Shown here: in pieces, positions 1 to 9,856 of the stretch
Layout: every line of letters starts with the position of its first letter
How positions within the stretch are numbered: the stretch's first letter is position 1
DNA from: Megascapheus bottae
Lineage: Eukaryota; Chordata; Mammalia; Rodentia; Geomyidae
Assembly: GCA_024803745.1 (NCBI GenBank)
Contig: JANJXV010000024.1
Span: 19,911,927 to 19,975,926 of the forward strand
DNA: 64,000 bases
Direction: 5' to 3'
Position numbers and translations under genes: made by a program
The notes under the pieces: model-generated
The model's database searches: none
What the model was told of the DNA's origin: nothing
The model's input: only the letters and a program-made list of their open reading frames with translations

Positions 1-1200
1 TCAGAGCCTGGACACTGTCTCTGAGCTCCCTTGCTGCACTGAGGACTCATGGAGGCAGGGGCCAGGACGGTCTTGTCTTCATGGCCTCCTCAACATCTGG
101 AAGGGCACAGAGGGTCCACAGCGGTGAGAGCTTCCCCACCCCTTCCTTCCCCAGAAAAGGCTGAAGAATCAGAATTTCTGATTGTGATATAGTCAAGGAG
201 GATGACCTTCGTGTGCCAGGTATTGGAGATTCACTGTGAGTCTGTCTAACGGGGTCAGCTTTGAGTGAAAGAGAACAGCACATCTCAAGTTCAGGCCTTG
301 CTCCTGACGCATGTGCGCATGCGCACACCCAGAATCTGGTTCCTGGGAAGTTCAAGGGCCAATGGCAGCGTGGAGCAGGAACGCTTAAACAGACCTCGGG
401 GATCAGACAAAGCGATTCCAAGCCAAGATCTGCAGGACAAACATTCTCTCTCTCCTCAGCATTAGGCTTTGCAAATCCATCCCTCTCTTTAGCTGTCCAC
501 AGTGGTGTGACAATCACCCAAGCCCTGGGAGAAGGCGTTCCCTTCCTCCCCCAGCTGGACAGCTCCTCCGGACCCCTGCCCATGCAGCCACCCTCCCTCC
601 CAACCTCCTCCAGGCTGCAATGGGGGCTTGTGCCTTAGTTTACCTTCTCGGCAAGAAAACCAGCCTGAAGTAACAGGCTTACCCACTCAGAAGAGCTCTC
701 CTCAGGCAAGCCCAGGCTAACCTCACATTTCCCAGAAAGCCAAACCAAAGCAGTAAGCAATGACTCTTCCGGAGGAACTGCCCTGTGGGCTCTCCCCCAC
801 CAGGCCCCTCTTCATTCTCATTCATCTGTGGTTACCAGCTGTCTCCCCTGACCCTGTCACCCAGCCCCTGCTCTGCCTCTTCCTTGAAGACTCCACAGAG
901 GACCAAACTCCCCTGAGGTGGAGTTTTAGCTGATTTGCCTCCTTCTCTGCTCTCTCCTTCCTGCAACACCCAAAGAAACTTTTTTCTCTTGCACCTCTGC
1001 CCATGTTCTCCACTGTGGAAGAATACACAGTGATGGACAGTGACACAGCTAACACCCCACTCCCCCAGTCTACCGAGGTCCTGTCCACCAACTCTGCCAT
1101 CAGCCAAGCCTTCATTCCCTGCTGCCTCTGCTTGAGTAGCTGCTTCTGTCAATCTCATGACTGCCCCATCCATCCTTCATGAAGCTATCAGGGCCAAGCT

Positions 1201-1378
1201 GGTTTTTTTTTTCTTTTCCTTTGTAGACCCCAAATCCTTGCACATGTTAAGCAAGTACTCTACCACAGAGCTACAGCGTTTGATTTTGTTCTTGAGATTC
1301 AGTGCAGACTTTGCCTGGACTGGCCTCAAACTTACAATCTTCCTGACCTCTGCCTCTCAAGTAGCTGGACAGAGCTTA
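1201..1378 (-). repeat. B4-like SINE (ID + B1), minus strand
   Basis: On the plus strand it reads T-run, then an ID-type block (AAGCAAGTACTCTACCACAGAGCTACA), then a B1-type block with GGCCTCAAACTTACAATCTTCCTGACC and CTCTCAAGTAGCTGG. Confidence 0.6.
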
Positions 1379-1496
1379 TTTTTTTTTTTTTGAGGAACAG
1401 AATTGGAGGCCTGAGCTTGCTAAGCAGGCCTCCACCACTTGAGCCATGCTTTCTACCTCACTTTTTGTTATCCAGGCCCTTTTTGCATTTGGTTAT

Positions 1497-1721
1497 TTAT
1501 TTACTTTGTTGGTCATGGGACATGAACTCTGGGCCTGGGCATTGTCCCTGAGCTCTTCAGCTCAAGGTTACTGCTCTACCCCTTGAGCCACAGCACCACT
1601 TCCAGTTTTCTGTTGGTCTCATGAACTTTAGTGCCTGGGCTGGCTTTAAACAGCCACAATCCCAGCTCTCAGCCTCCTGAGTAACTAGGGTTACAGGTGT
1701 GAGCCACTGAGCCCTGCTGCA
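1497..1721 (-). repeat. B1-headed composite SINE, minus strand
   Basis: It begins with the right monomer in reverse (GAACTCTGGGCCTGGGCATTG, GAGCTCTTCAGCTCAAGG) and continues into the B1-type part (CTCAGCCTCCTGAGTAACTAGG). A truncated copy precedes it at about 1380-1495. Confidence 0.85.
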
Positions 1722-2170
1722 TTGGTTATTTTTGAGACAGGGTCTCAGTTTATGCTCAGATGCTTAACCTCCTCTTTGTGCTTTCCTGTATCACTGGGAA
1801 TTGTAGGCACTGGTCCCTGACACCAGCCAATATGATTTTTCCACAGCTGGGATGGCAAGCCCATTTAAGAATCTCACGAACTTTTTTTTTTTTTTTGCCA
1901 GTCCTGGGCTTGAGCTCAGGGTCTGAGCACTGTCCTTGGACTTTCTCAAGGCTAGAGCTCTACCACTTGAGCCTCAGCACCACTTTCAGCTTTTTTCTAT
2001 GTATGTGGTACTGAGGAATTGAACCCGGGTCTTCGTGAATGCTAGGCAAGCACTCTACCACTAGGCCAAACTCCCAGTCCCTCTCACAAACTTTTTTGCC
2101 CGTGTTGGCCTCAAACTGTGATTCTCCAAGCACTGACTCCCAAGTAGCTAAGAATATGTTACTTACTTGC
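1722..2170 (-). repeat. B1-like SINE split by an ID-headed composite SINE
   Basis: A B1-like element in reverse (from about 1722, and resuming at about 2083) is interrupted by an ID-headed composite SINE at about 1879-2082. The insertion is flanked by an imperfect duplication: TCTCACGAACTTTT at 1871 and TCTCACAAACTTTT at 2083. The inserted element shows the ID part CTAGGCAAGCACTCTACCAC and the right monomer CTGGGCTTGAGCTCAGGG. Confidence 0.75.
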
Positions 2171-2199
2171 ACCCAGTGTAAGTTCTTTCTTTCCTTTTT

Positions 2200-2437
2200 C
2201 TTGTTCCCTGTTTATTTATTTAGCCTAAATCAAAGCTTGAATTCGGGGCCTGTGCGATCATTTGACTTTTTCTACTCACAGCTGATGCTCCACTACTTGG
2301 GTCACACTTCTACTTTAGGCTTTTTGCTGGTTAAAAATGGAGATTTTAACAAATCTCTGGGACTTTGTCAGCTGTCTTTGAACTGTGATCCTCAGATCTC
2401 AGCCTCCTGTGTAGCTGAGTTATAAGCATGAACTGGC
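2200..2437 (-). repeat. Diverged B1-headed composite SINE, minus strand
   Basis: Diagnostic blocks are GCTTGAATTCGGGGCCTG, TGCTGGTTAAAAATGGAGAT and CCTCAGATCTCAGCCTCCTG. It is clearly older than its neighbours. Confidence 0.7.
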
Positions 2438-2606
2438 ATACCAGAGTTCACCTTCTACATCAAAATTCCAACCAGATCACCTCCCCACAAGCTCCCTCCC
2501 TTCCTTACCCTCCTCTCCCTTCCCAGCTATCAGATTTAAATAGAGAAACATAAGCTAAAGAATACTAAGGAATGCAGACCATGACCAGTATAAGCTAGAA
2601 AAAGGG

Positions 2607-2750
2607 TTCAAGGGTAGGGCGGTAGCCTTGAGCTGAAGAGCTCAGGGACAGTGCCCAGGCTCAGGGGTAGGGTGGTAGCCTTGAGCTGAAGAGCTCAGGG
2701 ACAGCACCCAGGCAGAGTTCAAGCCCCATGACCCACCCACCCCCACACAC
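2607..2750 (+). repeat. SINE right monomer with internal tandem duplication
   Basis: About 51 bases of the right monomer (GGGTAGGGYGGTAGCCTTGAG ... GGGACAGYRCCCAGGC) occur twice head to tail, at about 2612-2661 and 2664-2712, followed by the usual AGTTCAAGCCCCATGAC end. The B1 or ID head is missing. Confidence 0.75.
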
Positions 2751-3521
2751 AAATGTGGGCATTTGTGACAACAGCAATTGAAAACTCATATTCCACCATG
2801 TCAGAGATGAGCTCAGACCTACTTCCAAATGTTGAGTGGCTGGACCCTCCCTACATGAGAGAACCACCCCGAGTCACGAATCCCCTCTGGAGATTCTTTC
2901 TGGATCTGACTAGCTGCCTGGCCTACCTCTCCTCCCCTGGGGACTGCAGTTAGCCTGCTAGGCGGGGCTCCAGCGTCCCCTAGCCTCGGTTCTACCCACA
3001 CCAGAAAGAGCCTCTACTCAAGATACCTCCAAAGCAAGCTTTCCCTGCCACCTACACCAACCACTCCAGGCCAGTTCCTTACCCAGGATTGTTCATACCC
3101 GGGGGGCTTCTTTGTCTCGGCTCTCCTCACCTCCACAGCCACACAGCCACCCCCCACCCCGCCCGCACTAGGTAACTCTACTAGTGTGAGATGCCATCCT
3201 TAGGATGGAGTGTGGCTGGAGGCTCGGGCAGCCCTGGGTCTGGGTTCCGGCCATGTCACACCTCCACCGCGGCTGCGCACCTTCAGAGGTGCGCGAGGCT
3301 CCTCGGGTGTGTGTGTGGGGGGGGTTAGATTTTTATTCTTCGACCCAAAGTCGAGTTGCACTTGGGCGGGCCCTACCGTCCTGAATCCTCAGGCTCCGGC
3401 ACTGGGTGGTCTTCCAGATGCCCTGACCCCCCCCCCCGACCCCGCTACCCAGGGCGGGGAGTGCGAGCTGGGCCGCCCAGGCCGCGCCAACCACCGCGCC
3501 AGCGGGCAGGTGAGCACTGAC

Positions 3522-4299
3522 CTAGGAGCTTGATCGCCCGCGGCAGTTCCTGGCCGTCCATCCCGATGCTCCACAGCGAGGCGTCCTCCTTTTCCCACCC
3601 CTGCTCGCGGCCGCTGCCCGCGGGAGAGCTCCCGGGCCCCTCGCGCTCCTCGACGGGGCTGGCCTGGCCCTCGGCGTGGCGGTCGCGCTCGGTCGGGGCG
3701 GCCGCCAGGGGCGAGCTCCGGCCCCGCGCGGCGCTCGGAGACGCGGCCCGCTGCAGGAGGGGGTGCGCCGGGGAGGCGTGGCGGGAGAAGGCGGGGGACT
3801 CCGGCACCGGCACGGTGAGGAAGCGCGTGGAGGGCGCGGGCGAGGGGCTGCCCTCCGGGGCGCCCACCGGCTTCACGCGCACGTCCACCTGCAGCTCCAC
3901 CGGCGCCCAGGTGCCCGGCGCATGCTCGCTCGGGGCGGCCCAGGGCGGCATCCCCGCCCCAGACTCCTCGCCATCCCTGGGCTGCTCTGCGACGGGGCTC
4001 GGCGACGGCGGCTCCCGGCTGGTGGACCCCAGACGGCGGAAGGCGCCGTAGCCCAGGCTGAGCGGCTGCGCCCGCAGGGGCCCGGGCCGAGGCGGTGGCA
4101 GCTGGTCCTCCGTGGGGTCCTGGCCCGCGCCCGCCGCCGCCTTCCCAGCCCCGGCCGGCCTCCGGTGGCTCCCGGGGCTGTCAGCCAGCCGCTCCTCCTC
4201 GGGGACTCGCGGCTCGTCCCGGTCTTGACTTCCCATAGGTTTTTTCGGCAAACAGGCCTCGGCTTGGACTCCTGGCGAGGCCTCCGGGACCAACTCCAT
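3522..4299 (-). CDS. KLRG2: KLRG2 coding exon 1 (killer cell lectin-like receptor G2), N-terminal cytoplasmic region
   Basis: KLRG2 is a type II C-type-lectin-like membrane protein. This exon encodes its long, proline- and serine-rich cytoplasmic N-terminus (259 complete codons plus one base). Recognition rests on blocks shared with human KLRG2 as I recall it: PLSLGYG, APVELQVDVRVKPVGA, STRFL.VPVPESPAFSRHA.PAH and the closing LPRAIKLLG. I chose the ATG at 4299-4297 because it aligns with the human start and has a strong context (GGCATGG); the frame stays open upstream to 4494, as expected in a CpG island. The exon ends at CTAG|GTCAGT (donor 3521-3516), splitting a Gly codon in phase 1 as expected. 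The transmembrane segment and lectin domain are on later exons; none was found in 1-3521, so they should lie to the left of the window. Gene identity is firm; the exact start is probable. Confidence 0.9.
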
Positions 4300-4470
4300 G
4301 CCGCGCGCAGAGAGATGCGGAACGAGGGCACCTGGGCCCAGGTAGGGATCAGCTTTGCCGCTCCCTTGCTCCGATTGGTTCAGCGGCGTGGCTGTATTTG
4401 CATGGCCACGCCCCATTTCGAGGGCCCCGCTGCGATTGGCTGTGGCTGGACGTCGCGTGGGCGGGGCTTG
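4300..4470 (-). promoter_or_regulatory. KLRG2: KLRG2 proximal promoter: two CCAAT boxes, octamer, GC box
   Basis: Reading on the minus strand, the DNA just upstream of the start codon carries a GC box (GTGGGCGGGGC on the plus strand, 4457-4467), a CCAAT box (4435-4439), a perfect POU octamer ATGCAAAT (4396-4403) and a second CCAAT box (4374-4378) about 75 bases from the ATG. No TATA box stands out. This is a typical TATA-less CpG-island promoter with NF-Y and Sp/KLF sites. The transcription start probably lies between about 4310 and 4360; that is inference. Confidence 0.65.
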
Positions 4471-4908
4471 AGAGTTTACAGCCTTTGCGGGCACTCTGGA
4501 AAAAAAGCAGAGCTGCCAGTCCTAGCTAGGATTATTTCTGAAAATGAGTGCCCCACCCGGCCTCAGAGTCCTCCCTCTTCTCCCCGCCCCACCCACTCTC
4601 CCGCTGGCACTCTGCCCTCAGTTGTTTCTGAGAGTGAATAGTTTGCGCAGGGAGCCTGTCTAAATTTTGGGTCCTCAGACAAAACGATGCTAGGAAAGTG
4701 GCTGCCCTGCTGCAAAGTAGAAGAGGGCCACTGTTTGTGAGGATAGTGGAAGGCATGGGGGGGTCTGGGGGAAGGGCTCTGGAGACCTGACTCCTACCAG
4801 GTCTAAGGAATAAGAATAAACATAAGCATGTGTATCTGTCATGAAAAGAAGTCCTCTGGAATTTAAACAAGAACTGTAGGGTGGAGTTAGTAACAGGCCA
4901 TTTCAGTT

Positions 4909-5009
4909 AAACATGCATTTCAGATAAGCAAGGTTACAGTGTAAACATGCATTTCAGATAAGCAAGGGTACAGTGTAAACATGCATTTCAGATAAGCAAG
5001 GTACAGTGC
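4909..5009. repeat. 34-bp tandem repeat, three copies
   Basis: Three near-identical units start at 4909, 4943 and 4977. Each contains ATGCATTTC followed by a GATA-factor motif AGATAAG (4922-4928, 4956-4962, 4990-4996). Copies differ by single bases around the GGTTACAG segment. Confidence 0.9.
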
Positions 5010-5031
5010 TTGTTATATTGTGTCTGCAGGA

Positions 5032-5057
5032 GAACATGTTCTATGGAGAACATGTCC
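5032..5057. promoter_or_regulatory. Candidate p53-family response element
   Basis: Two decamers, GAACATGTTC (5032-5041) and GAACATGTCC (5048-5057), each fit the p53 half-site rule RRRCWWGYYY in all ten positions with the favoured CATG core. The 6-base spacer is within the accepted 0-13 range. It lies about 730 bases upstream of the KLRG2 start codon, just after the tandem GATA repeat. Occupancy cannot be judged from sequence. Confidence 0.6.
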
Positions 5058-5924
5058 TGCTTCTGCTGGAGTGTGGAATGCACAAACCACAATGACAGCA
5101 GTGGCTTTTCAGATAGAGCAGGTAGGGGTGTGGATCCACATTAACCTGTCTGTGGTATTTCTCAAAAAAAACCCAAACCCAAACATATAGGTGGATATTC
5201 TTGTATTAAAATTCAACCTGAAATGATAGCATATTGTAAGTTATTTTTAGGGATGATCAAGATTATCATAAAAATTATATATGTAGTATATGAAAGTCTC
5301 ATCCTTCCTTTATTTCTCCTTAGGGGTAAGTCCTGGCCTTGTTGAGGGCCGGCTACTTGTCCGTTTTCAGAATGGTCTGGAGTTGACCTAAGCACACCCT
5401 GACTGTGCTTTCCTCCCTAAATATTCTCTCTTGGGATAAAAAGATGTGCAGGTCAGCACAGCTTGGCTCTTCAATATCATGAATCAGAGAAAGCTGGTGT
5501 GGAAACCACATACTTTTGTGTCACTTTTGGTCATGCTTAGTTGACTTCTCCAGGGCCACCCAAGGCCTAGCTTCCTTGGCCATAGCCCCACAGATGTGGG
5601 TGTGGCCCCTGACTCCACAGTGCCCAGGGTCTTGAATTTGAACTGTAGAACACAATGCCTATGGCAATGTGGCTGCCCTATTGGGTCACATGCAAAAAGA
5701 CTGGGCAACAAAATTTCAGTTGGATTGCATATATGGGCTTGGCCAGGCTTTCCACCGGTTTTCTGGGTCCATCCTCACCTGCCGAGGGTCATACCTTCAT
5801 TGTACAACACTTACTGAGCACTTGGTGTGTGCCTGGCATGTGCATACACAGCTCTGCCACCTTCTTGTACATCCAGCTCTACATGTATCTTTATTTCTAA
5901 AACTTCATTTCTAGTAATGAAATG

Positions 5925-6310
5925 TGTCGGGGTCTTTCATCCCTGGTCCCTCTCGATCCGCAGGAGAGATAGGGAGAACACGCCCCTACCAGCCCTCTCT
6001 CACCGGAGGACAATCAGACGTGTCAGGCAGGTTCATCAAGGCAGGAACTCCAACTCCCCCTACTCAGGAAGTCCTTCCAGCTAATATACCCTCACTCTAG
6101 GTCTCAGCAGAGAGTGATAAAGCAATAACACATTGGTAACCAATGGTAATCAAGTCTTGCCCCCTGCCTCTTGCCCCTTGCCTTGTCTCTTGCCCCTTGC
6201 CTCTTGTGTGTTGCCTTGCCTCTCAGCAGAAAGTTATTACCAATGATATAGCTCAAAGTTAGACATGGCGTTCATGTGGGCCAGCCTGACCTTGCACTTG
6301 GCTCCCAGCA
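5925..6310 (-). mobile_element. IAP-like ERVK long terminal repeat
   Basis: On the minus strand this 386-bp block starts TGCTGGGAGCC, close to the TGTTGGGAGCC start of rodent IAP-type LTRs, and ends CCCCGACA, giving the usual TG...CA ends. It is preceded by a polypurine tract AGACAGGGGAGA (plus-strand 6311-6322), which is where the plus-strand primer of a retrovirus sits, so this is a 3' LTR of a minus-strand element. Inside is a degenerate CAAGAGG / CAAGGGG array (plus 6153-6218), similar in style to the variable purine/pyrimidine block of IAP LTRs. No coding remnant of gag, pol or env is visible. Confidence 0.6.
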
Positions 6311-6445
6311 TCTCCCCTGTCTTTATTTTAGAAAAAAGAAAAAACCTAGGATATGTGGGGCTACCATCCTATCATCAGATCCACTGGGCCTTCTTAGGTG
6401 TCTCCACGCTTGTTAGTCTTCTTACCCGTCATGGGTTCACCAAGT
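6311..6445 (-). mobile_element. ERVK internal remnant with polypurine tract
   Basis: This short non-coding piece sits directly 5' (minus-strand sense) of the LTR, starting with the polypurine tract at 6311-6322 and an A-rich run. It is cut off by a SINE near 6446. No open frame of note remains. Confidence 0.45.
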
Positions 6446-7042
6446 TCTCTTCCACTTCCAGTTTTCTGGTGGTTAATTGGAGATAAGAGGCTCATGGATT
6501 TTCTTGCCTAGGTTGGCTTTGAACTGCGATTCTCAAGTCTCAGCCTCCTGAATAGCTAGTATTACAGGAGTGAGGCACCAGTGCTTGGCCTTAATGTGGG
6601 TGTGTGCTGGTCCTAGGAGTTGAACTCAGGGCCCTTGTCCTGTCTATGAGCTTTTGCACTCACGACTAACACTCTACCACTTGAGCCACAGCTTTACTTC
6701 CTGATTTTCAGTGGTTAATTGGAGGTCAGAGTCTCACAACTTTCTTGCCTGCTCTGGCTGTGAATTGTGATCCACAGATCTTAGCCTCCTGAGTAGCTAA
6801 TATTAGTGGTATGAGCCACTGGTACCTAGTTTTTAGCTGTCAGGTTTTTTTTTTTTTTTTTGCCAGTTCTAGGGCTTGAACTCAGGGCCTGGTCATTGTC
6901 CTTAGACTTGTCAAGGCTTGCACTCTACCACTTGAGTCACAGCACCAGTTCTAGCTTTTCTATGTATGTGGTAGTGAGGAATGGAACCCAGGGCTTTGTG
7001 TATGCTAGGCAAGTGCTCTACCACTAGGCCACGCTCCTGGCC
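6446..7042 (-). repeat. Cluster of three composite SINEs, minus strand
   Basis: 6446-6590 is a truncated B1-headed copy (GGTGGTTAATTGGAGATAAG ... CTCAGCCTCCTGAATAGCTAG). 6608-6834 is a full-length, diverged B1-headed copy. 6843-7042 is an ID-headed copy with a T-run, GAACTCAGGGCCTGG and CTAGGCAAGTGCTCTACCAC. Confidence 0.85.
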
Positions 7043-7261
7043 TTTAGCTGTCATTTTTTAACATTAAGAAAAACACAAAGCAGCCACCGGTGCCAGCTTT
7101 TATTTGCCAAATTTTGAACATTAGGAAAAACACAAAGCATAAACAGCGAACATATGGACACCCTCTGCTTCGATTCAGCAGGCAGCATTTTGCCATATTT
7201 GTTTGTTCCTTCTTGGGAACTCCAGGCAAGGGAGCATATTGTTGTCATTGGATGCCAGTCT

Positions 7262-7612
7262 TCCTTTTTTTTTTTGTGGTGATTCTGAGGTTTGAACTCA
7301 GGGTCTCGTGTTTGTTAGACAGGTGCTCTACTGCTTGAGACACCATCTGCCCTATTTTGCTTGTATTATTTTTCAGATAGGATCTCAAGTTTTTTGGTCA
7401 GTCATGGGACTTGAACTCTGGGCCTGGGTACTGTCCCTAAACTTTTCAGCTCAAGGCTACCGCCCTACCCCTTGAGCCACAGCACCACTTCCAGCTTTCT
7501 AGTGGTTAATTAGAGATAAGAGTCTTATGGTCTTTACTGCCCAGGCTGGTTTTGAACCATGATCCTCAGATCTCAGCCTCCTGAGATTACAGGCATGAAC
7601 CACCACTCAAGT
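7262..7612 (-). repeat. ID-like SINE followed by B1-headed composite SINE, minus strand
   Basis: 7262-7355 has a T-run and an ID-like core (GGTTTGAACTCAGGGTCTCG, GACAGGTGCTCTACTGC). 7390-7612 is a composite SINE ending CTCAGCCTCCTGAGATTACAGG, with a small deletion of the CTAG block. Confidence 0.75.
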
Positions 7613-7734
7613 TTTTTTCTGAGTCAAGCCTCAGTCTTCTGTCCTTCAATTTCCAACCTTCTCACCAGTGCACAGTGCTACTTCTGCTCTATTGGTTGAA
7701 ATGGGGCTGGCCTTGAGCCAGGCCCTCAGCCTAA

Positions 7735-8185
7735 TTTTTTTTAGTGGGTCATGGGGTGTGAACTTGGCCTGGGCACTGTCCCTGAGCTCTTCAGCTCAAG
7801 GCTACCACCCTACCCTCGAGCCAAGCCCCACCTCCTGTTTTCTAGAGGTTAACTGGAGATAAGAGTCTCAGGTTCTTGAGGCTGGGAGTTTGGCTTAGTG
7901 GTAGAGTGCTTGCCTTACATGCCTGAAAACACTGGTTCCTTGGTACCAGATACATAGAAAAAAGTTGGAAGTGGTGCTGTGGCCCAAGTGATAGACCACT
8001 AGCCTTGAAGAAAGCCCAAGGACATGCTCAGGCCCTGAGTTCAAGCCCCAGGACTGGCAAGAAAAAAAAAAAAGAGTCTCAGGGTCTTTGGTGCCCGGGC
8101 TGGCTTTGAACCTTGATCCTCAGATCTCAGCCTCCTGAGTAGCTAGGATTACAGGTGTGATCCACTGCGCCCAGCTCCTCTCAGC
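7735..8185. repeat. Nested SINEs: ID-headed copy (+) inside a B1-headed copy (-)
   Basis: The outer element (minus strand) occupies about 7735-7879 and resumes at about 8070-8185. The inner element (plus strand, about 7880-8069) starts GGCTGGGAGTTTGGCTTAGTG and ends CCCCAGGACTGGC plus an A-run. It is bordered by AAGAGTCTCAGGTTCTTG (7861) and AAGAGTCTCAGGGTCTTTG (8070), an imperfect target-site duplication. Confidence 0.85.
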
Positions 8186-8192
8186 CCATTTT

Positions 8193-8600
8193 TACTTTGT
8201 CAGTCCTGGGGCTTGAACTCAGGGCCCGAGCACTGTTCTTGGGCTTTTTCTCAAGGCTAGTGATCTGCCACTAGATCAACAGCACCACTTCCAGCTTTTC
8301 TATGTATATGGTACCAAGGAATCAAACCCTGATCTTTGTGCATGCTAGGCAAGCACTCTACCACTAGGCCAAACTCCTGGTGCCACTTTAGTTATTTTTT
8401 TAGATAGGGTCTTACATTTTTTGCTCAGGGCCTGTCTCAGACTGAGATCCTCTCATTTATGCTTCCCATGGATCTGGTTTATTTGTTGAGATTAGTTCCT
8501 GCTAACACTCCCTGCCTTTCCTTGCACTGGCCCCCAACCTGATCTCTACCTTTTCAGTAGCTGGGATTATAGGTATAGGTCCCTGAGCCCAGCCATGACT
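8193..8600 (-). repeat. ID-headed composite SINE and diverged B1, minus strand
   Basis: 8193-8393 is an ID-headed composite SINE (GTCAGTCCTGGGGCTTG ... CTAGGCAAGCACTCTACCAC). 8395-8600 looks like a diverged B1-type element ending CAGTAGCTGGGATTATAGG. Confidence 0.7.
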
Positions 8601-8727
8601 GTAAAACATTCTGCCTTCAATACTTCTTCAGCATACATCTCCTAATAGTGTACCTATTTCCTCTGTAAGCTCAAACAGCAACCAGGCTAATGTGGTAGCT
8701 TTGTAATATCTCTGGGAGAAAAGTCCT

Positions 8728-9295
8728 TACTATGATTTGAATGTGTCTCTTAAATCCATGTGCAGGCACTGGTAGCTCATGCTTATAATCCTAGCTAGTC
8801 GGGAGGCTCAGATCTGAGAATCATGAGACTCTTATCTCCAATTAACTATTACCAAAAGGCCAGCAGTTAGAGCTATGGCTCCACTGGTAGAACACTTCCC
8901 TTGAGTACTAAAACTCAGGGACAGAACCCAGCCCTACGACTGGCACCCCCCCAAAAAATAAAATTAAACAAAATCAGGTGCTGGAAACATAATCTTCCGA
9001 TCTCCATTATTATAATATTTAGGAGCGGGGCCCTTGGGAAGTGGTGGGGTCCTGAGAGCCCTTATGAATGGAGGAATCCATTTATGGATTTGTGACTCAC
9101 ATGGAGTGGCTTTCTTATTCAAGGAAATCATTTGCTCTGTCTGCCCATGTTATCATGTAGCATGAGGCTTCACCACTGTTGACCACAGGCCAGCACTATG
9201 CCCATAAACTTCCCAGACTCCACAACCCTGTGTCAAATAAACTTTATAAATGATCAGTCTCCAGTGTTTGTGTGTGTGTTAAAGCAACAGGTCTT
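8728..9295 (+). mobile_element. MaLR-type LTR split by a SINE
   Basis: The ends resemble mammalian MaLR LTRs: GATTTGAATGTGTCTC near 8737, then after the SINE GGGCCCTTGGGAAGTGG and CCCTTATGAATGG, a CTTCCCAGACTCCACAACC stretch and an AAATAAACTTTAT polyadenylation-like signal at about 9236. A plus-strand B1-headed composite SINE is inserted at about 8763-8975. Confidence 0.55.
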
Positions 9296-9611
9296 GTAGT
9301 TGTGCACACACCCACGGTCTTCACGCACATCTGTTCTCAACTGGGAGCCACAAGTCTGTTCTTGTCAATAGAGGATCCACGTGTGGCTGGGCTGGGGCAA
9401 GGAGAGACAAAGGTGGCATCAGGGCAAGGAACAAGAAGTGCCTTTCTGTCCAATTGGGTAGGCCAAGCGAGCAGCGATGGGATTGAGAAGATATTCCAGT
9501 TGGATGGATCACAGCGGCTCACTGCAGGACACTTGGAGAGGAGCCACACACGACAGGAAAAACACTTCTGAGTCATCTGCGTGTTGGAACAAAGATCTTC
9601 CTAGGAGCTCC

Positions 9612-9801
9612 ACCCTGGTTTGGATATAAAGTGGCCCCCACAAAGCCTCAGTGCTAGTACTGAGAAGTGATTGAGTCATAAACTTGTTAAGTGGATCAAT
9701 GGGTTAATCCATTGATGAGTTCAAAGCAGAATGGACTATTAGAAAAGTAGGGCCTGGTTGAAAAAACTAGTTTGCTGGGAAACGGACTGGGACATGGAAG
9801 A

Positions 9802-9856
<55 letters not shown>

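Larger units (their letters stand above)
1..3521 (-). other. KLRG2: KLRG2 intron 1 (partial)
   Basis: This stretch follows the exon 1 donor and shows no lectin-domain exon on the minus strand. 1-1200 and about 2440-3440 hold no repeat or gene that I recognise; 1200-2750 is a stack of SINEs described separately. The right edge, from about 3210, becomes GC-rich as it enters the CpG island and includes a C-run at 3428-3437. Confidence 0.6.
3440..4480. promoter_or_regulatory. KLRG2: KLRG2 CpG island
   Basis: A dense GC- and CpG-rich block covers all of KLRG2 exon 1 and its immediate upstream DNA and falls off sharply on both sides. It explains the long open frames on both strands here: plus-strand frames at 3530-4051 and 3676-4641 are shadows of the KLRG2 exon. 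Confidence 0.8.
4500..5900. other. KLRG2 upstream unique sequence
   Basis: Apart from the 34-bp tandem repeat and the p53-like site, this stretch holds no gene or clear interspersed repeat. It is moderately AT-rich after 5150. Confidence 0.5.

Noticed and set aside
1..3521. Remaining KLRG2 exons (transmembrane and lectin domain)
   Set aside because: Looked for the stalk and lectin-fold signatures on the minus strand and found none; human KLRG2 introns are long, so the exons are most likely outside the window.
3445..4494. KLRG2 start codon at 4494 (349-residue frame) instead of 4299
   Set aside because: The upstream 65 codons cover the CCAAT boxes, octamer and GC box, i.e. the promoter, and do not resemble KLRG2. 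The ATG at 4299 aligns with the human start.
3530..4641. Plus-strand open frames of 173 and 321 residues opposite KLRG2 exon 1
   Set aside because: They are shadows of the KLRG2 exon in a CpG island; the minus-strand frame matches KLRG2 block by block.
7880..7960. tRNA-like segments with A/B-box features in the ID-headed SINEs
   Set aside because: They are SINE heads derived from a tRNA and cannot form a complete tRNA gene.
9804..9852. Short regularly spaced repeats as a possible CRISPR array
   Set aside because: All such arrays here are eukaryotic microsatellites without spacers; the genome is mammalian.
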